35,424 nt of DNA, taken from positions 1 to 35,424 of the forward strand of contig JAVCCE010000002.1 of assembly GCA_030765645.1 (NCBI GenBank). The letters run 5' to 3'. The position numbers were made by a program, and so were the translations under genes. This document shows positions 25,675 to 34,240 of this stretch, piece after piece (position 1 is the first letter of the stretch; each line of letters starts with the position of its first letter). This DNA is from Candidatus Hinthialibacter antarcticus. Lineage in GTDB: Bacteria > Hinthialibacterota > Hinthialibacteria > Hinthialibacterales > Hinthialibacteraceae. The notes under the pieces were generated by a model that was not told the origin of the DNA, searched no databases, and saw nothing but the letters and a program-made list of their open reading frames with translations.

Positions 25675-26804
25675 AAAATCGAATCATCTTTGCGTTAATC
25701 GTTTCTATGTGTTTTATCGCGCCATCCGTTCACGCCAGCTGGCAGCCGTTGTTCGACGGCGTTGGCCTCGACGGCTGGAAAACCGTCGGCGACCCGCAAT
25801 GGAACGTCAAAGACGGTGTGATTTCGGTCAAGGGGACAGGCAGCGAAATGGGTTGGCTCATCAACGAGAAAACCACTTCGGACTTCGTCTTGCGAATGCG
25901 CTTTCAATGGCAGGGCGGCAACAGCGGCATCCAGTTCCGCAGCCAGATGAAAGACGGAAAAATGGTCGGCTATCAAGCCAACCTCGACTTCAGCCGCGAT
26001 ATGGCGACGGGATCATTGGTTGAAGAAAATGGTCGCGGGCTCTTGCAGGAGTCAGAATACTCCGCCGCTGAAATTCGCCGCAATGGCTGGAACGAATACG
26101 AGATTTCCGCTGTCGGCGATCACATCATGCTTTCAGTTAATGGATATCCCGTGTTGGATTTTGAAGACCCTGACGGCCCTAAGAGCGGCTTCATCGCGTT
26201 GCAGATGGCGCCGGGCGACAAAGCGGCTCTCGATTTTACCGACATTCGTTTGCTCGAAACCGAGGGTAACGATTGGGCGTCGATGTTCAACGGAAAAGAC
26301 CTGACCGGCTGGGAACCGCTGGGAGACTGCTATTGGGATGTCTTGCATGGACAGCTCATTGGCCAGTCACGCGGTGGAAAATATGGTTGGTTGGTCTCAA
26401 AAGATAAATTCAAAGACTTCCATTTCTCCACGCGTTTTCTGTTGCCGCGCGGCAATTCCGGCATCCAGTTCCGCAGTTGGGTTGTCGGCGAAATGGTGCA
26501 TGGAACTCAAGCTGACCTCGCCGCGGATTCCGATTGGATTAGCGGACACCTTTACGATCAAGGCGAACGCGGCATCTTCGTGAAAACCGACAAAGACTTC
26601 TCGAAATTGATTAATTGGACGGGCTGGAATACGTATGAAGTCACCGCCATTGGCCCCAAGGTGCAGTTGTATATTAACGGCATCAAGTCAATCGAAGTCG
26701 AGGATCCCGAACGCCTCAAAGCGGGCGTCTTTGCGTTTCAGATTCACTCCGGCGCCAAGATGGTTTCGTTCTGGGAAGATTTACGCATCATCTCGTTCGA
26801 TTAA
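25671..26804 (+). CDS. Exported protein with tandem DUF1080 domains (3-keto-disaccharide hydrolase family)
   Basis: 377 aa. Signal peptide 1-22 (cleavage near VHA-S). Two DUF1080 modules follow at about 24-190 and 196-375, each starting with a LFDG/MFNGK...GW motif and containing a GNSGIQFRS signature (GGNSGIQFRSQ and RGNSGIQFRSW). DUF1080 (PF06439) is a laminin-G-like fold annotated as 3-keto-disaccharide hydrolase. A tandem arrangement in one chain is less common than single-domain members. Translationally coupled to the epimerase (4-nt overlap), which with the nearby Gfo/Idh/MocA enzyme suggests a 3-keto-glycoside route, with this step outside the cytoplasm. GGAG lies 7 nt upstream of the ATG. 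Confidence 0.87.
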   Translation: MKNRIIFALIVSMCFIAPSVHASWQPLFDGVGLDGWKTVGDPQWNVKDGVISVKGTGSEMGWLINEKTTSDFVLRMRFQWQGGNSGIQFRSQMKDGKMVGYQANLDFSRDMATGSLVEENGRGLLQESEYSAAEIRRNGWNEYEISAVGDHIMLSVNGYPVLDFEDPDGPKSGFIALQMAPGDKAALDFTDIRLLETEGNDWASMFNGKDLTGWEPLGDCYWDVLHGQLIGQSRGGKYGWLVSKDKFKDFHFSTRFLLPRGNSGIQFRSWVVGEMVHGTQADLAADSDWISGHLYDQGERGIFVKTDKDFSKLINWTGWNTYEVTAIGPKVQLYINGIKSIEVEDPERLKAGVFAFQIHSGAKMVSFWEDLRIISFD

Positions 26805-26888
26805 GAAATATCGGGACTGCGCCTTGATTTCGTTTCATCCGTTTTTATGATCTTTTCTCACTGATATTTTTTTTCTTGAGGGAATATT

Positions 26889-28877
26889 TTGAAATCAAGG
26901 CCGTCGTTAAACGACCAACAACGGGCCGCCGTGACTCATACCGGCGGCCCGCTTCTTGTACTCGCAGGCGCAGGCAGTGGTAAAACCGGCGTCATAACCC
27001 ATCGTATCGCCCATCTGATCGCGGAGGGCGCCTCTCCCAGCTCGATTCTGGCGCTGACCTTCACCAACAAAGCCGCGAAAGAGATGCGGGAGCGCGTCAA
27101 AAAGTTGATTGGCGCCAAAGCCAAGCAAGTGACGCTGTCTACGTTTCACTCGCTCGGGTTAAAAACGCTGCGACTCAATGCGCGCGCGGCGGGGCTGCGG
27201 CGCGACTTCGTCATCTACAATGAAGGCGACCAGATGTCGCTGGTGCGCACTTTGATTCGCGAGCACCCCCAGCGCCGCGAAAAATTTGATCCGGGAATCG
27301 TACTCTCTCGCATCAGCCGCGTGAAAAACCGCAGCGCGGGCGGCGCAGAAACTTCCAAGCAATACGGCGATAAATACGATCTGATTTTTGATGACATTTA
27401 TGACCGCTACCACCGTTCGATGCGTTCATGCCAGGCGGTCGATTTTGACGATCTGATTCTCTTACCGATCCAGTTGTTAGAAAAAAATGAAGACGTTCGT
27501 CAGACCTATCGCGAGACGTTCAAGCATTTGCTCGTGGACGAATATCAAGACACCAACGCGGGGCAGTATCGCTTGTTACGGCTGCTGGCGGGCGACGGCA
27601 AGGCGTTATGCGTCGTCGGCGACGACGATCAGAGCATCTACGGCTGGCGCGGCGCCGAAGTGGGCAACATCCTGCGCTTTGAGAAGGATTTCCCCAAAGC
27701 GCGGGTAATTAAACTCGAACAGAATTACCGTTCGACTCAGGTCATTCTTGACGCCGCCCACCATGTCATTCAAAACAACAGCAAACGCCAGTCAAAAAAA
27801 CTCTGGACTAATCGAGGACAAGGCCGCTTCATTGACGCGTTCATGGCGAAAGATGAAGCCGATGAGGCCAAAACGATTGCCTTTCGCATCCAGGCGATTC
27901 AAGAGCGCACCGACGCGCCCTGGAAAGCCTTCGCGGTGTTGTATCGCAGCAATGTTCAGTCACGCGCGATCGAAAGCAACTTGCGCCTTGCGGGCATTCC
28001 ATACAATGTGGCGGGCGGATACGAATATTTTGAGCGCAAAGAAGTCAAAGATTTGATCGCCTATCTGCGCGTTGTCGCTAACCCCGATGACGATTTGAAC
28101 CTGTTGCGCATCATCAATTATCCACGCCGCGGCATCGGCGACCATACCATTGCGCTGCTCACTGAACATGCTACGCATTCCAAAAAAACTATCTTTCATA
28201 CCATCAAACATTACACCTACGAAGATTTGCCGAAGGCCGCCAGCGAAGGCTTACGCTCTTTCGGTACAATGATTGAAGGTTTGCGCGAGATCGCCAAACG
28301 AAACAAGCCCGCCGAATTGGTTCGCGCTCTGATCGAGCGCAGTCGCTACCGTGAAGCGCTGATGGAAGCCTATGAAGACGCGCAAACCGCGCAAATGAAA
28401 ATTGAACTGGCCGAGGAACTCGCGTCCGCCGCATCGACCTATCAGGAACAAACCGACCGCTCTACGTTAATCGGGTTTCTGGATTCAGTTGCGCTCGACG
28501 ATGACGCCTATAGCAAGAACGACAAGAAACAATTCAGCGACAACGCCGTCTTACTGGCCACGCTGCACAGCGCCAAGGGGTTGGAGTTTCCGTATGTGTT
28601 TTTATGCGGCCTCGAAGAAAACCTCTTGCCTCATTCGCGCTCGGTGAAAGACAATACCGAAGTCGATGAAGAACGCCGCCTGTGCTACGTCGGAATGACC
28701 CGCGCCAAATCTCACCTGACCCTCAGTTTCGCGGATGAACGCAGCCAGTACGGGCGCCGCGCCAAGCGAACGCCTTCCCGCTTTTTGAAGGAAATCCCCA
28801 ATCAGTATTTGTGCAAACAGTTCAGCCACAGCGAACTGTTCTTCGACCTGCAACGCCAATCCAATGGCAAAGAGTGA
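26889..28877 (+). CDS. Superfamily 1 DNA helicase (Rep/UvrD/PcrA-like)
   Basis: ATP-dependent 3'-5' DNA helicase, 662 aa, close to E. coli Rep in length. Motifs: LNDQQRAAV (Q motif, 7-15), GAGSGKT (27-33), TFTNKAA (57-63), VDEYQDTN (216-223), GDDDQSIYGWRGA (244-256), TLHSAKGLEFPYVFL and VGMTRAKSHL near the C-terminus. It ends shortly after motif VI with no long UvrD-type tail, favouring Rep. It works in replication restart or repair. The TTG at 26889 with GAGGG about 7 nt upstream is the best start. Unrelated to the sugar genes before it. Confidence 0.93.
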   Translation: MKSRPSLNDQQRAAVTHTGGPLLVLAGAGSGKTGVITHRIAHLIAEGASPSSILALTFTNKAAKEMRERVKKLIGAKAKQVTLSTFHSLGLKTLRLNARAAGLRRDFVIYNEGDQMSLVRTLIREHPQRREKFDPGIVLSRISRVKNRSAGGAETSKQYGDKYDLIFDDIYDRYHRSMRSCQAVDFDDLILLPIQLLEKNEDVRQTYRETFKHLLVDEYQDTNAGQYRLLRLLAGDGKALCVVGDDDQSIYGWRGAEVGNILRFEKDFPKARVIKLEQNYRSTQVILDAAHHVIQNNSKRQSKKLWTNRGQGRFIDAFMAKDEADEAKTIAFRIQAIQERTDAPWKAFAVLYRSNVQSRAIESNLRLAGIPYNVAGGYEYFERKEVKDLIAYLRVVANPDDDLNLLRIINYPRRGIGDHTIALLTEHATHSKKTIFHTIKHYTYEDLPKAASEGLRSFGTMIEGLREIAKRNKPAELVRALIERSRYREALMEAYEDAQTAQMKIELAEELASAASTYQEQTDRSTLIGFLDSVALDDDAYSKNDKKQFSDNAVLLATLHSAKGLEFPYVFLCGLEENLLPHSRSVKDNTEVDEERRLCYVGMTRAKSHLTLSFADERSQYGRRAKRTPSRFLKEIPNQYLCKQFSHSELFFDLQRQSNGKE

Positions 28878-29080
28878 TACTCGGCAGAAATCAGCATTCT
28901 GATATTTCAACTCATATATTTATCCGCATTTTCTAATCACCTTATCGATCTGAAATTCCTTACGCTTTTTTCTTATGAAAATCATTGAAATTTATATACA
29001 TATAATATTCTTGTGGATATGGTATGTGAATTTTGTTTTCGGTAATAAAAAATAAATTTGTCTATATTTATTTATAACTA

Positions 29081-29108
29081 TTGACTCGTCTTTTTGATTT
29101 GCTAATAT
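29081..29108 (+). promoter_or_regulatory. Sigma-70-type promoter of porin/cytochrome operon
   Basis: TTGACT (29081-29086), a 16-nt spacer and TAATAT (29103-29108). This predicts a leader of about 115 nt before the porin ATG. Confidence 0.6.
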
Positions 29109-29134
29109 AACAAAAGATAATAAATTGTTTAAAA

Positions 29135-29202
29135 AAACCCTGTGATGAGTACGGGATTTGTTAATGCTGCAAAAGATTTGTCTGAATCCCGTTGAGGGGT
29201 TT
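29135..29202 (+). promoter_or_regulatory. Nested-stem 5' leader of porin gene
   Basis: Outer pair AAACCC (29135-29140) / GGGTTT (29197-29202) and inner 8-bp pair ACGGGATT (29151-29158) / AATCCCGT (29185-29192) enclose a 26-nt loop. It lies wholly in the predicted untranslated leader. It matches no riboswitch class I can name; a regulatory or mRNA-protective role is inference. Confidence 0.4.
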
Positions 29203-29232
29203 ATTCTATTACTATCTGAAAGGATATGACTT

Positions 29233-30570
29233 ATGTATTACCGTGCAACGAAAGCTTATTGTGGTTTGATAGCCTTGTCGGTACTGCTTCTCTGTAGTAC
29301 TGCAGATGGGATGGACCAAAATCGAGATTCATTAAAGCAAAAAGTTGTTGAATTAGAGAACCAAGTACGTTTCTTAACGGAAAAACTTGAACAAATCAGC
29401 CCGTCGCTGTCTGTAACGCCAAGTGTAAAAAATCCAGAAAAGGACCAATTAGCATCTGTGATGGAGAGGTTAGATGTGCTTGAGGACACAGACGAGCATG
29501 ACGTAGAAGATTGGTACGATCAGTTCACATTTGGCGGTTATGGAGAGATGCACGCAAATTTCTCTGAAGGCGGCCCTGATGTGTTTGATATCCACCGTCT
29601 CGTTTTTTATCTTGGCTATGAGTTTTCTGACTGGATTCAGCTGCATTCTGAAACTGAAATTGAACACGCTTATGTCAGTTCTGGCAGCGGCGGCGAAGTT
29701 GCGATTGAGCAACTCTATTTCGATTTTCTTTTATCAGATTATGTGAACATTCGGGCGGGTCGCATCTTGTCGCCAATGGGAATCATTAACCGCAAGCATG
29801 AGCCTCCTTCTTTCTATGGCGTCGAACGCCCCTCATTCGCAAAATACATTTTGCCAACAACTTGGTCATCTGATGGCTTGGGTATATTTGGATCGATAGC
29901 AACTCCACTGAAATATGAAGCCTATGTCGTGAACGGATTGGACGGCTCAAAGTTTTCAGCAACAAATGGCATTCGAGGCGGACGGATTAAAGAACGGTCA
30001 AGTTTTAACGATGTGGCATTTACTGGACGGCTTGATTATTACCCCTTCGCTGAAGCGGATGTGGGGTATAAGCAATCACTTCGATTGGGCGCCTCCACAT
30101 ATATTGGCGGAACTGATAATGGAAATAATGGCAACGATCCTGGTATTGACGGTGATATTCAGGTTTATTCTGCTGATTTTGAATATTCGATTCTGGATTT
30201 TGATATTCGCGGCGTAATGGCATTTGAAAACATTGATGGTGCGTTTGAAATTGGTAACGGAACTGCATCAGAAATTTTTGGTTGGTATCTAGAAGTTGGC
30301 TACCATTTCATGCTTGATTCTTGGAAAGAAGGAATGTTGAAAAATTCGGATGCCGTGGGATTTGTGCGATTTGATGATTTTGACACGCAAAATGATATGC
30401 CCTTTGGTGTTGCAGAAAATCCGAAAGGCGATAGGCAGGAGTGGACGTTCGGCGTGAATTTTTATCCTACGCCAAGTCTTGTTCTTAAAGCGGATTATCA
30501 GATTCGTGATGATGCTTCAACCAGCAATTTAGATAATCTCTTTAATTTAGGCATCGGCTGGCAATTTTAA
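29233..30570 (+). CDS. Outer-membrane porin (OprO/OprP-like)
   Basis: 445 aa with a signal peptide (about 1-26), a short coiled coil (about 31-57, LKQKVVELENQVRFLTEKLEQI), then a beta barrel from about residue 90 to the end. The barrel shows alternating hydrophobic/polar strands and typical turn motifs (FGGYGEM, LGIFGS, VRFDDFD) and ends in Phe (LGIGWQF), the BAM-recognition pattern. The coiled coil resembles the N-terminal trimerisation/peptidoglycan-tethering part of long porins. Probably a diffusion channel for anions or sugars; phosphate selectivity cannot be claimed. AAGGA lies 9 nt before the ATG. The cytochrome gene follows 65 nt later on the same strand. Confidence 0.82.
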   Translation: MYYRATKAYCGLIALSVLLLCSTADGMDQNRDSLKQKVVELENQVRFLTEKLEQISPSLSVTPSVKNPEKDQLASVMERLDVLEDTDEHDVEDWYDQFTFGGYGEMHANFSEGGPDVFDIHRLVFYLGYEFSDWIQLHSETEIEHAYVSSGSGGEVAIEQLYFDFLLSDYVNIRAGRILSPMGIINRKHEPPSFYGVERPSFAKYILPTTWSSDGLGIFGSIATPLKYEAYVVNGLDGSKFSATNGIRGGRIKERSSFNDVAFTGRLDYYPFAEADVGYKQSLRLGASTYIGGTDNGNNGNDPGIDGDIQVYSADFEYSILDFDIRGVMAFENIDGAFEIGNGTASEIFGWYLEVGYHFMLDSWKEGMLKNSDAVGFVRFDDFDTQNDMPFGVAENPKGDRQEWTFGVNFYPTPSLVLKADYQIRDDASTSNLDNLFNLGIGWQF

Positions 30571-30635
30571 TGTGGCGCTCAAAATGTTGTGAATTATTTT
30601 TGAATCGAAATGATAACTGAGAAAGGAACAAGCCG

Positions 30636-31022
30636 TTGAAGCAAACTCAGAAAATACAATTGGTTTTCGCTATATGTGTAACTGCATTTATGACCGTTTT
30701 TGTAGGCTGCGAAACGGCGCAGACCGTGTGGATGCCGACGCATGAACAACTGATTGCTTTGGGAGACGTTTCTCAACATGTTGAAGCGGATTCGTTGCGG
30801 CGTGGCCGTATCTTAGCAGTAACTGAATGTGCAAGCTGCCATCGTCAGTTCTGGCCAAATGAATATTCCGAAAGGGAATGGCCGTCCATTCTGCGTAAGA
30901 TGGGGAAGAGAGCATTTCTGGATCAAGACCAAGTCAAGGATTTGATCAACTATCATGTTGCCGCAAGCCGGGCGTCTCTCAACAGGGAGGAGATAAAAAC
31001 AATCAATGATAAATCAAAGTGA
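30636..31022 (+). CDS. Lipoprotein c-type cytochrome (mono-heme)
   Basis: 128 aa. Lipobox FVGC gives the lipidated C25 after a hydrophobic signal. CASCH (65-69) is a CxxCH heme c site and M89 in LRKMGKRAFL is a plausible axial ligand, followed by QVKDLINYHVAAS, the usual C-terminal helix. Short c-type cytochromes like this carry electrons in the periplasm or at the outer membrane. Co-location with a porin suggests a shared outer-membrane function, possibly electron transfer, but this is inference. The start is a TTG with AAAGGA about 8 nt upstream. Confidence 0.83.
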   Translation: MKQTQKIQLVFAICVTAFMTVFVGCETAQTVWMPTHEQLIALGDVSQHVEADSLRRGRILAVTECASCHRQFWPNEYSEREWPSILRKMGKRAFLDQDQVKDLINYHVAASRASLNREEIKTINDKSK

Positions 31023-31032
31023 AATGGGACGA

Positions 31033-31479
31033 TCAATTTTTCGCCACATTTTGTAATGCGGTTTCAACGGCGCGTTCGGTCCGGTTGTGAATCCAGCGGC
31101 TCAATAGCGGTGACAAAACCAACCAGGGGGCGACTGCAAGAAGCGGCGTAGCGACAGCCGTCCAGCCGCCCATTGTGAGCGAAAAGACGAGAGCCAGGAT
31201 AAGCCCTAATCCTATAGGGAAAAACAGTACAAACCGTTGCATGAACTGCGCTCCGCCCAATTCGGCGGACAGTTCAATGGTTGATCCTTGGAGGCGGCAC
31301 GCGCCTTTTGAAATTCCCAAGAGTGGATTTTGTTTCGTCGAATTCAGCCCAGGGCCAGTCAGTTCAAACCCGCTGGCGCCATGTGGCTTGATAGAGAAAT
31401 TATTATTGATGAACGTCTGCTGTAATGTTTGCCACGCTTTTGATGGATCGCCTTTGATATGCACTTTCGATTTGTACAT
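31033..31479 (-). CDS. Hypothetical protein with two membrane segments
   Basis: 148 aa, not recognised. A soluble N-terminal part (1-80) is followed by two hydrophobic stretches (about 84-105 and 107-128) and a short charged tail. The ATG at 31479 (MYKSKVHIKGD) is preferred over the far upstream start at 31560 because GGAGGG and GAGG lie directly before it. It may be an inner-membrane protein of unknown role. It is convergent with the cytochrome gene and downstream of DUF433 on the same strand. Confidence 0.6.
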   Translation of the reverse strand: MYKSKVHIKGDPSKAWQTLQQTFINNNFSIKPHGASGFELTGPGLNSTKQNPLLGISKGACRLQGSTIELSAELGGAQFMQRFVLFFPIGLGLILALVFSLTMGGWTAVATPLLAVAPWLVLSPLLSRWIHNRTERAVETALQNVAKN

Positions 31480-31569
31480 TATCCTCGGCCCTCCTGACGA
31501 TAAAACTATGTCGCTCTTAAAATATAATACGAAAAAATTAGATAAGAATTTCATCAGCAATAAATTTCA

Positions 31570-31806
31570 TTATGACGAGGTGGGAGTCAAGTAAACACGC
31601 TCGCTTTTTAACAGGTCGCGAGAATAACCGAGACACGCTTGGATGTCATCAGGAGTCAAATGATCGTATTCAGATAATATTTGATCCGTAGACCAACCGC
31701 GCGCTAAGAGGTCAATAACAAACTCTACAGATAACCGTGTACCTTTTACAATTGGCTTGCCCGCCAATATGCTTTCATTGATTACGATGCGTTCAGCCCA
31801 TTCCAT
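31570..31806 (-). CDS. DUF433 protein (putative antitoxin family)
   Basis: 78 aa. RIVINESILAGKPIVKGTRLSVEFVIDLLARGWS is the DUF433 core, a winged-HTH-like fold often encoded beside a PIN-like (DUF5615) toxin. The rest (QILSEYDHLTPDDIQACLGYSRDLL) is also typical. No PIN or DUF5615 gene is adjacent, so it looks orphaned. Toxin-antitoxin function is a family-level guess. No strong Shine-Dalgarno was seen. Confidence 0.85.
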   Translation of the reverse strand: MEWAERIVINESILAGKPIVKGTRLSVEFVIDLLARGWSTDQILSEYDHLTPDDIQACLGYSRDLLKSERVYLTPTSS

Positions 31807-31865
31807 GATTAAAAGCCTCTGGTCTGTTTTCCATCTATTATATCAATATTAAAAATTTAATCTCT

Positions 31866-31898
31866 AAAAAAAGCGAGGCGCCGTTTGACGCCCCGCTT
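31866..31898 (-). terminator. Terminator of Tat isomerase gene (minus strand)
   Basis: On the minus strand, the stem AAGCGGGGCG / CGCCTCGCTT with one G-T wobble is followed by a T-run (A-run 31866-31872 on the + strand). It lies just downstream of the isomerase gene ending at 31924. Confidence 0.85.
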
Positions 31899-31923
31899 CT
31901 ATTCGAGAAAGAATTCGGGTTGC

Positions 31924-32799
31924 TTATGCTTGGAAAGTTTTGAGCAATTTCACGCAGGCTTCGGTGCCTTCGAGTTCGCTGTGTTTGCTTCCCTCATACT
32001 CAACGCCGACGTAGCCGTGATAGCCCGCGTCGAACACGAGTTTCATCATACGCGCGTAATCAATATTGACTTCCTTACCGTCTGCGCCGAATTCATGGCA
32101 CTTGGCGCTGACCGCTTTGGCAAACGGCATCATCATCTCAACCGCCATATACTTATCATACTCTTTGGGGAAGTTGCCAAAGTCAGGCAGCGTTCCAAAG
32201 TTGTCTTCGCCGACCATCTTCATCAAGCCCGTGAGCCATTTGGCGTCGGAGGAGATGCCGCCGTGGTTTTCGATGATGACGTTCATGTTGTATTGTTTGG
32301 CGTATTGCGAAAGTTCAAAGAAACTGTCTGCAGCAAACTTCATCGCTTCTTCGGCGGGGACGTTGCCGTGGCCCGCGTTACAGCGGATCGAATGGCATCC
32401 CAACACTGCGGCGATGTCCGCCCATTTGCGGTGGTTGATGACGGCTTGTTTGCGTTCGCGAAAATCAGGCGCATACATGCTGCCTTCGCCGTCGCACATA
32501 ATCAGCAGAATTTTCACGCCTTCATCGGCGGCGGCTTTTTTCAATTGGCCAAGATAATTATACATGGGGGAGGGGAAGAACTGGTTAACCAGTTCGAGGC
32601 CGGTGGCTCCCGCTTGACGCGCCAATTTAGGCTGGTCGATCTGTTTCTTTTCGCCGCTGAACATCATTTTATGCCACGACCAAGCGGCGACGGAAATTTC
32701 AAACTTGCCTTTGACTTCGGCGGCGGAGGCAATTTGGCCAACGGTTCCTGCGGCGATGGCCGCTGCGCTTGATGTTTTCATGAATGATCTCCTGTCCAT
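31924..32799 (-). CDS. Tat-exported sugar isomerase (hydroxypyruvate-isomerase-like)
   Basis: 291 aa. DRRSFMKTS at 2-10 and an Ala-rich stretch ending near SAA (about 27) form a short twin-arginine signal. The TIM-barrel metal residues are E177 (IIENHGG), D206 (LPDFGNFP), H235 (AKCHEFG) and E267 (VGVEYEG). This makes the third exported isomerase of the window. AAAGGA lies 7-8 nt upstream of the ATG. Monocistronic with a terminator. Substrate unknown; hydroxypyruvate isomerase is only the nearest annotation. Confidence 0.84.
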   Translation of the reverse strand: MDRRSFMKTSSAAAIAAGTVGQIASAAEVKGKFEISVAAWSWHKMMFSGEKKQIDQPKLARQAGATGLELVNQFFPSPMYNYLGQLKKAAADEGVKILLIMCDGEGSMYAPDFRERKQAVINHRKWADIAAVLGCHSIRCNAGHGNVPAEEAMKFAADSFFELSQYAKQYNMNVIIENHGGISSDAKWLTGLMKMVGEDNFGTLPDFGNFPKEYDKYMAVEMMMPFAKAVSAKCHEFGADGKEVNIDYARMMKLVFDAGYHGYVGVEYEGSKHSELEGTEACVKLLKTFQA

Positions 32800-32945
32800 G
32801 TTTCATATCCTTTATTTTGATGAATTGATAAAAACCATGCTAACCGTTCTCGCAGTGTGATTATAGTCTATTTGTCGCATGAAACAGGAGACTTGCTCAA
32901 TATACTTGGTTGTGAGTTCCGACAGCAAGAAATCTGACTAAGCGA

Positions 32946-33176
32946 TTAAGAATTAAGATGGGAAAAAAGGTCTTCTGCATTGCGGAATGGGCCGCTAGTG
33001 TTGACGCCATTTAGGGCTTCCGATTGGATTTGATCGAGTGTGGTGCGGTCTTGTTCGGAATACGATTCATTTTCTACAAAAATATTCTGATCACTCAGCA
33101 GAAAATCTGCAATTTTCTGTTTTTCTATTATCGGTAGACTTTTTAATTCTACAATAAATTCTTCAGCGGTTTTCAA
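32946..33176 (-). CDS. Antitoxin-like small protein (unrecognised)
   Basis: 76 aa using the TTG at 33176, which follows GGAGGTGA at 8-nt spacing; the ATG at 33203 would include that Shine-Dalgarno as coding sequence. It has a helical N-terminal half (MKTAEEFIVELKSLP, EKQKIADFLL) and an acidic C-terminal half ending FRNAEDLFSHLNS, a layout seen in many type II antitoxins. No partner toxin is adjacent. I do not recognise the family and assign no function. Confidence 0.6.
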   Translation of the reverse strand: MKTAEEFIVELKSLPIIEKQKIADFLLSDQNIFVENESYSEQDRTTLDQIQSEALNGVNTSGPFRNAEDLFSHLNS

Positions 33177-33250
33177 CGGTTCACCTCCAAATGAATGGAT
33201 CATTCACCATAGTATATAACAAAAAGAATGATAATGGGTCAATTTAGCGG

Positions 33251-34231
33251 TTACTTATCTGGCGTCGCTGCATCTCCCGCATGTTCCAGGGCGTCGACTG
33301 CAGGCGCAAAGCGGTTTGAACAGAGCGAAAGCGTAATCAAGCCAACTGTGACCGCGAACCAAAGCGTACAGACGCGGATTAAAAACGTTGCTGACGCAGC
33401 CGCTCCAGTCGGTGTATCGAAGAGCATTATTAGCAGACCGCCCATTGCGCCCTCGGTCGGTCCGATGCCGCCGGGCGTCATCAACAGAGCGCCGACGATG
33501 GTCGCGAACGCGTAGATAAAGGTCGCAGACAATAAAGGGATTTGTTCCCCGAATCCGACAAGGACTAAATAAAACGCCAGGCATTCCAGCCACCACGAAA
33601 CGATGCTGATGAGCGTCGCCCAAAGCAGCGGCCCGGGCGCGATCAGGCGATAGGCGCTTTCATAGGCGACGCGCAGTTTTTCGACAATGGATTCTAACTT
33701 CTGGATTGTCGCGAGCCTGTCGAGAATTGCTTCCATCAACGAGCGCCAGCTGACGATTGCCAAAACCAGCGCAATCGCTGCTACCGACGCGCCAAAGACC
33801 CACTCACCGTTGGGCAAGAGCGACACGCCCAGCAGCGCCATCAGGAAAAATGCAATGAAATCGGTCAGCCGCTCGGCGAGGATGATCGGCGCGGTTTTGC
33901 TGAGCGGGGCGCCGTTGACGCTTTTCACGAGGTATGACTTAAATACTTCGCCGAATTTCCCCGGCGTGGCTGACATCACCATGCCCGACAGAAATATCTG
34001 AAACGACAGCAAGCGGGGCAGAGGGACGTCAATTAGATGCAGGTAATAATGCCACTTGGTAAAGCGGATCACATAATTACCAAACGCCAGCGCCAGACAA
34101 ACCGGAAGCCACTGCCATTGAAACTGCGCAAACGCTTGCAGAATATTTCCCCAACCCATCCACACGCAGGCGCCCAAGTAGAGCGCCGCTGCGATGGCAA
34201 TGGTGATGAGCAGTTTTTTTTGAATCGACAT
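33251..34231 (-). CDS. UPF0104 / lysylphosphatidylglycerol synthase TM-domain family protein
   Basis: 326-aa polytopic membrane protein with about eight hydrophobic segments (first at 7-27, 37-55 and on). GGIGPTEGAMGG near 255-266 and ATPGKFGEVFKSY near 88-100 are typical of the flippase-like domain of the AglD/MprF-TM family. It lacks the soluble synthase domain of MprF, so lipid translocation or a membrane-lipid partner role is more likely than aminoacylation. It lies 9 nt downstream of uppP, probably one operon for lipid carriers and the cell envelope. Confidence 0.83.
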   Translation of the reverse strand: MSIQKKLLITIAIAAALYLGACVWMGWGNILQAFAQFQWQWLPVCLALAFGNYVIRFTKWHYYLHLIDVPLPRLLSFQIFLSGMVMSATPGKFGEVFKSYLVKSVNGAPLSKTAPIILAERLTDFIAFFLMALLGVSLLPNGEWVFGASVAAIALVLAIVSWRSLMEAILDRLATIQKLESIVEKLRVAYESAYRLIAPGPLLWATLISIVSWWLECLAFYLVLVGFGEQIPLLSATFIYAFATIVGALLMTPGGIGPTEGAMGGLLIMLFDTPTGAAASATFLIRVCTLWFAVTVGLITLSLCSNRFAPAVDALEHAGDAATPDK

Positions 34232-34240
34232 GAACGCGCC

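Larger units (their letters stand above)
28878..29232. other. AT-rich intergenic region with promoter and structured leader
   Basis: 355 bases without a gene between the helicase and porin genes. It holds the sigma-70-type promoter and the nested hairpin listed separately; no terminator for the helicase was found, only AT-rich tracts. Confidence 0.6.

Noticed and set aside
29135-29202. c-di-GMP or another known riboswitch in the porin leader
   Set aside because: The nested stems are clear, but none of the known conserved aptamer motifs I can recall is present.
31885-32772. Long + strand ORF opposite the Tat isomerase
   Set aside because: It is the antisense shadow of a gene with a Tat signal, metal ligands and a terminator.
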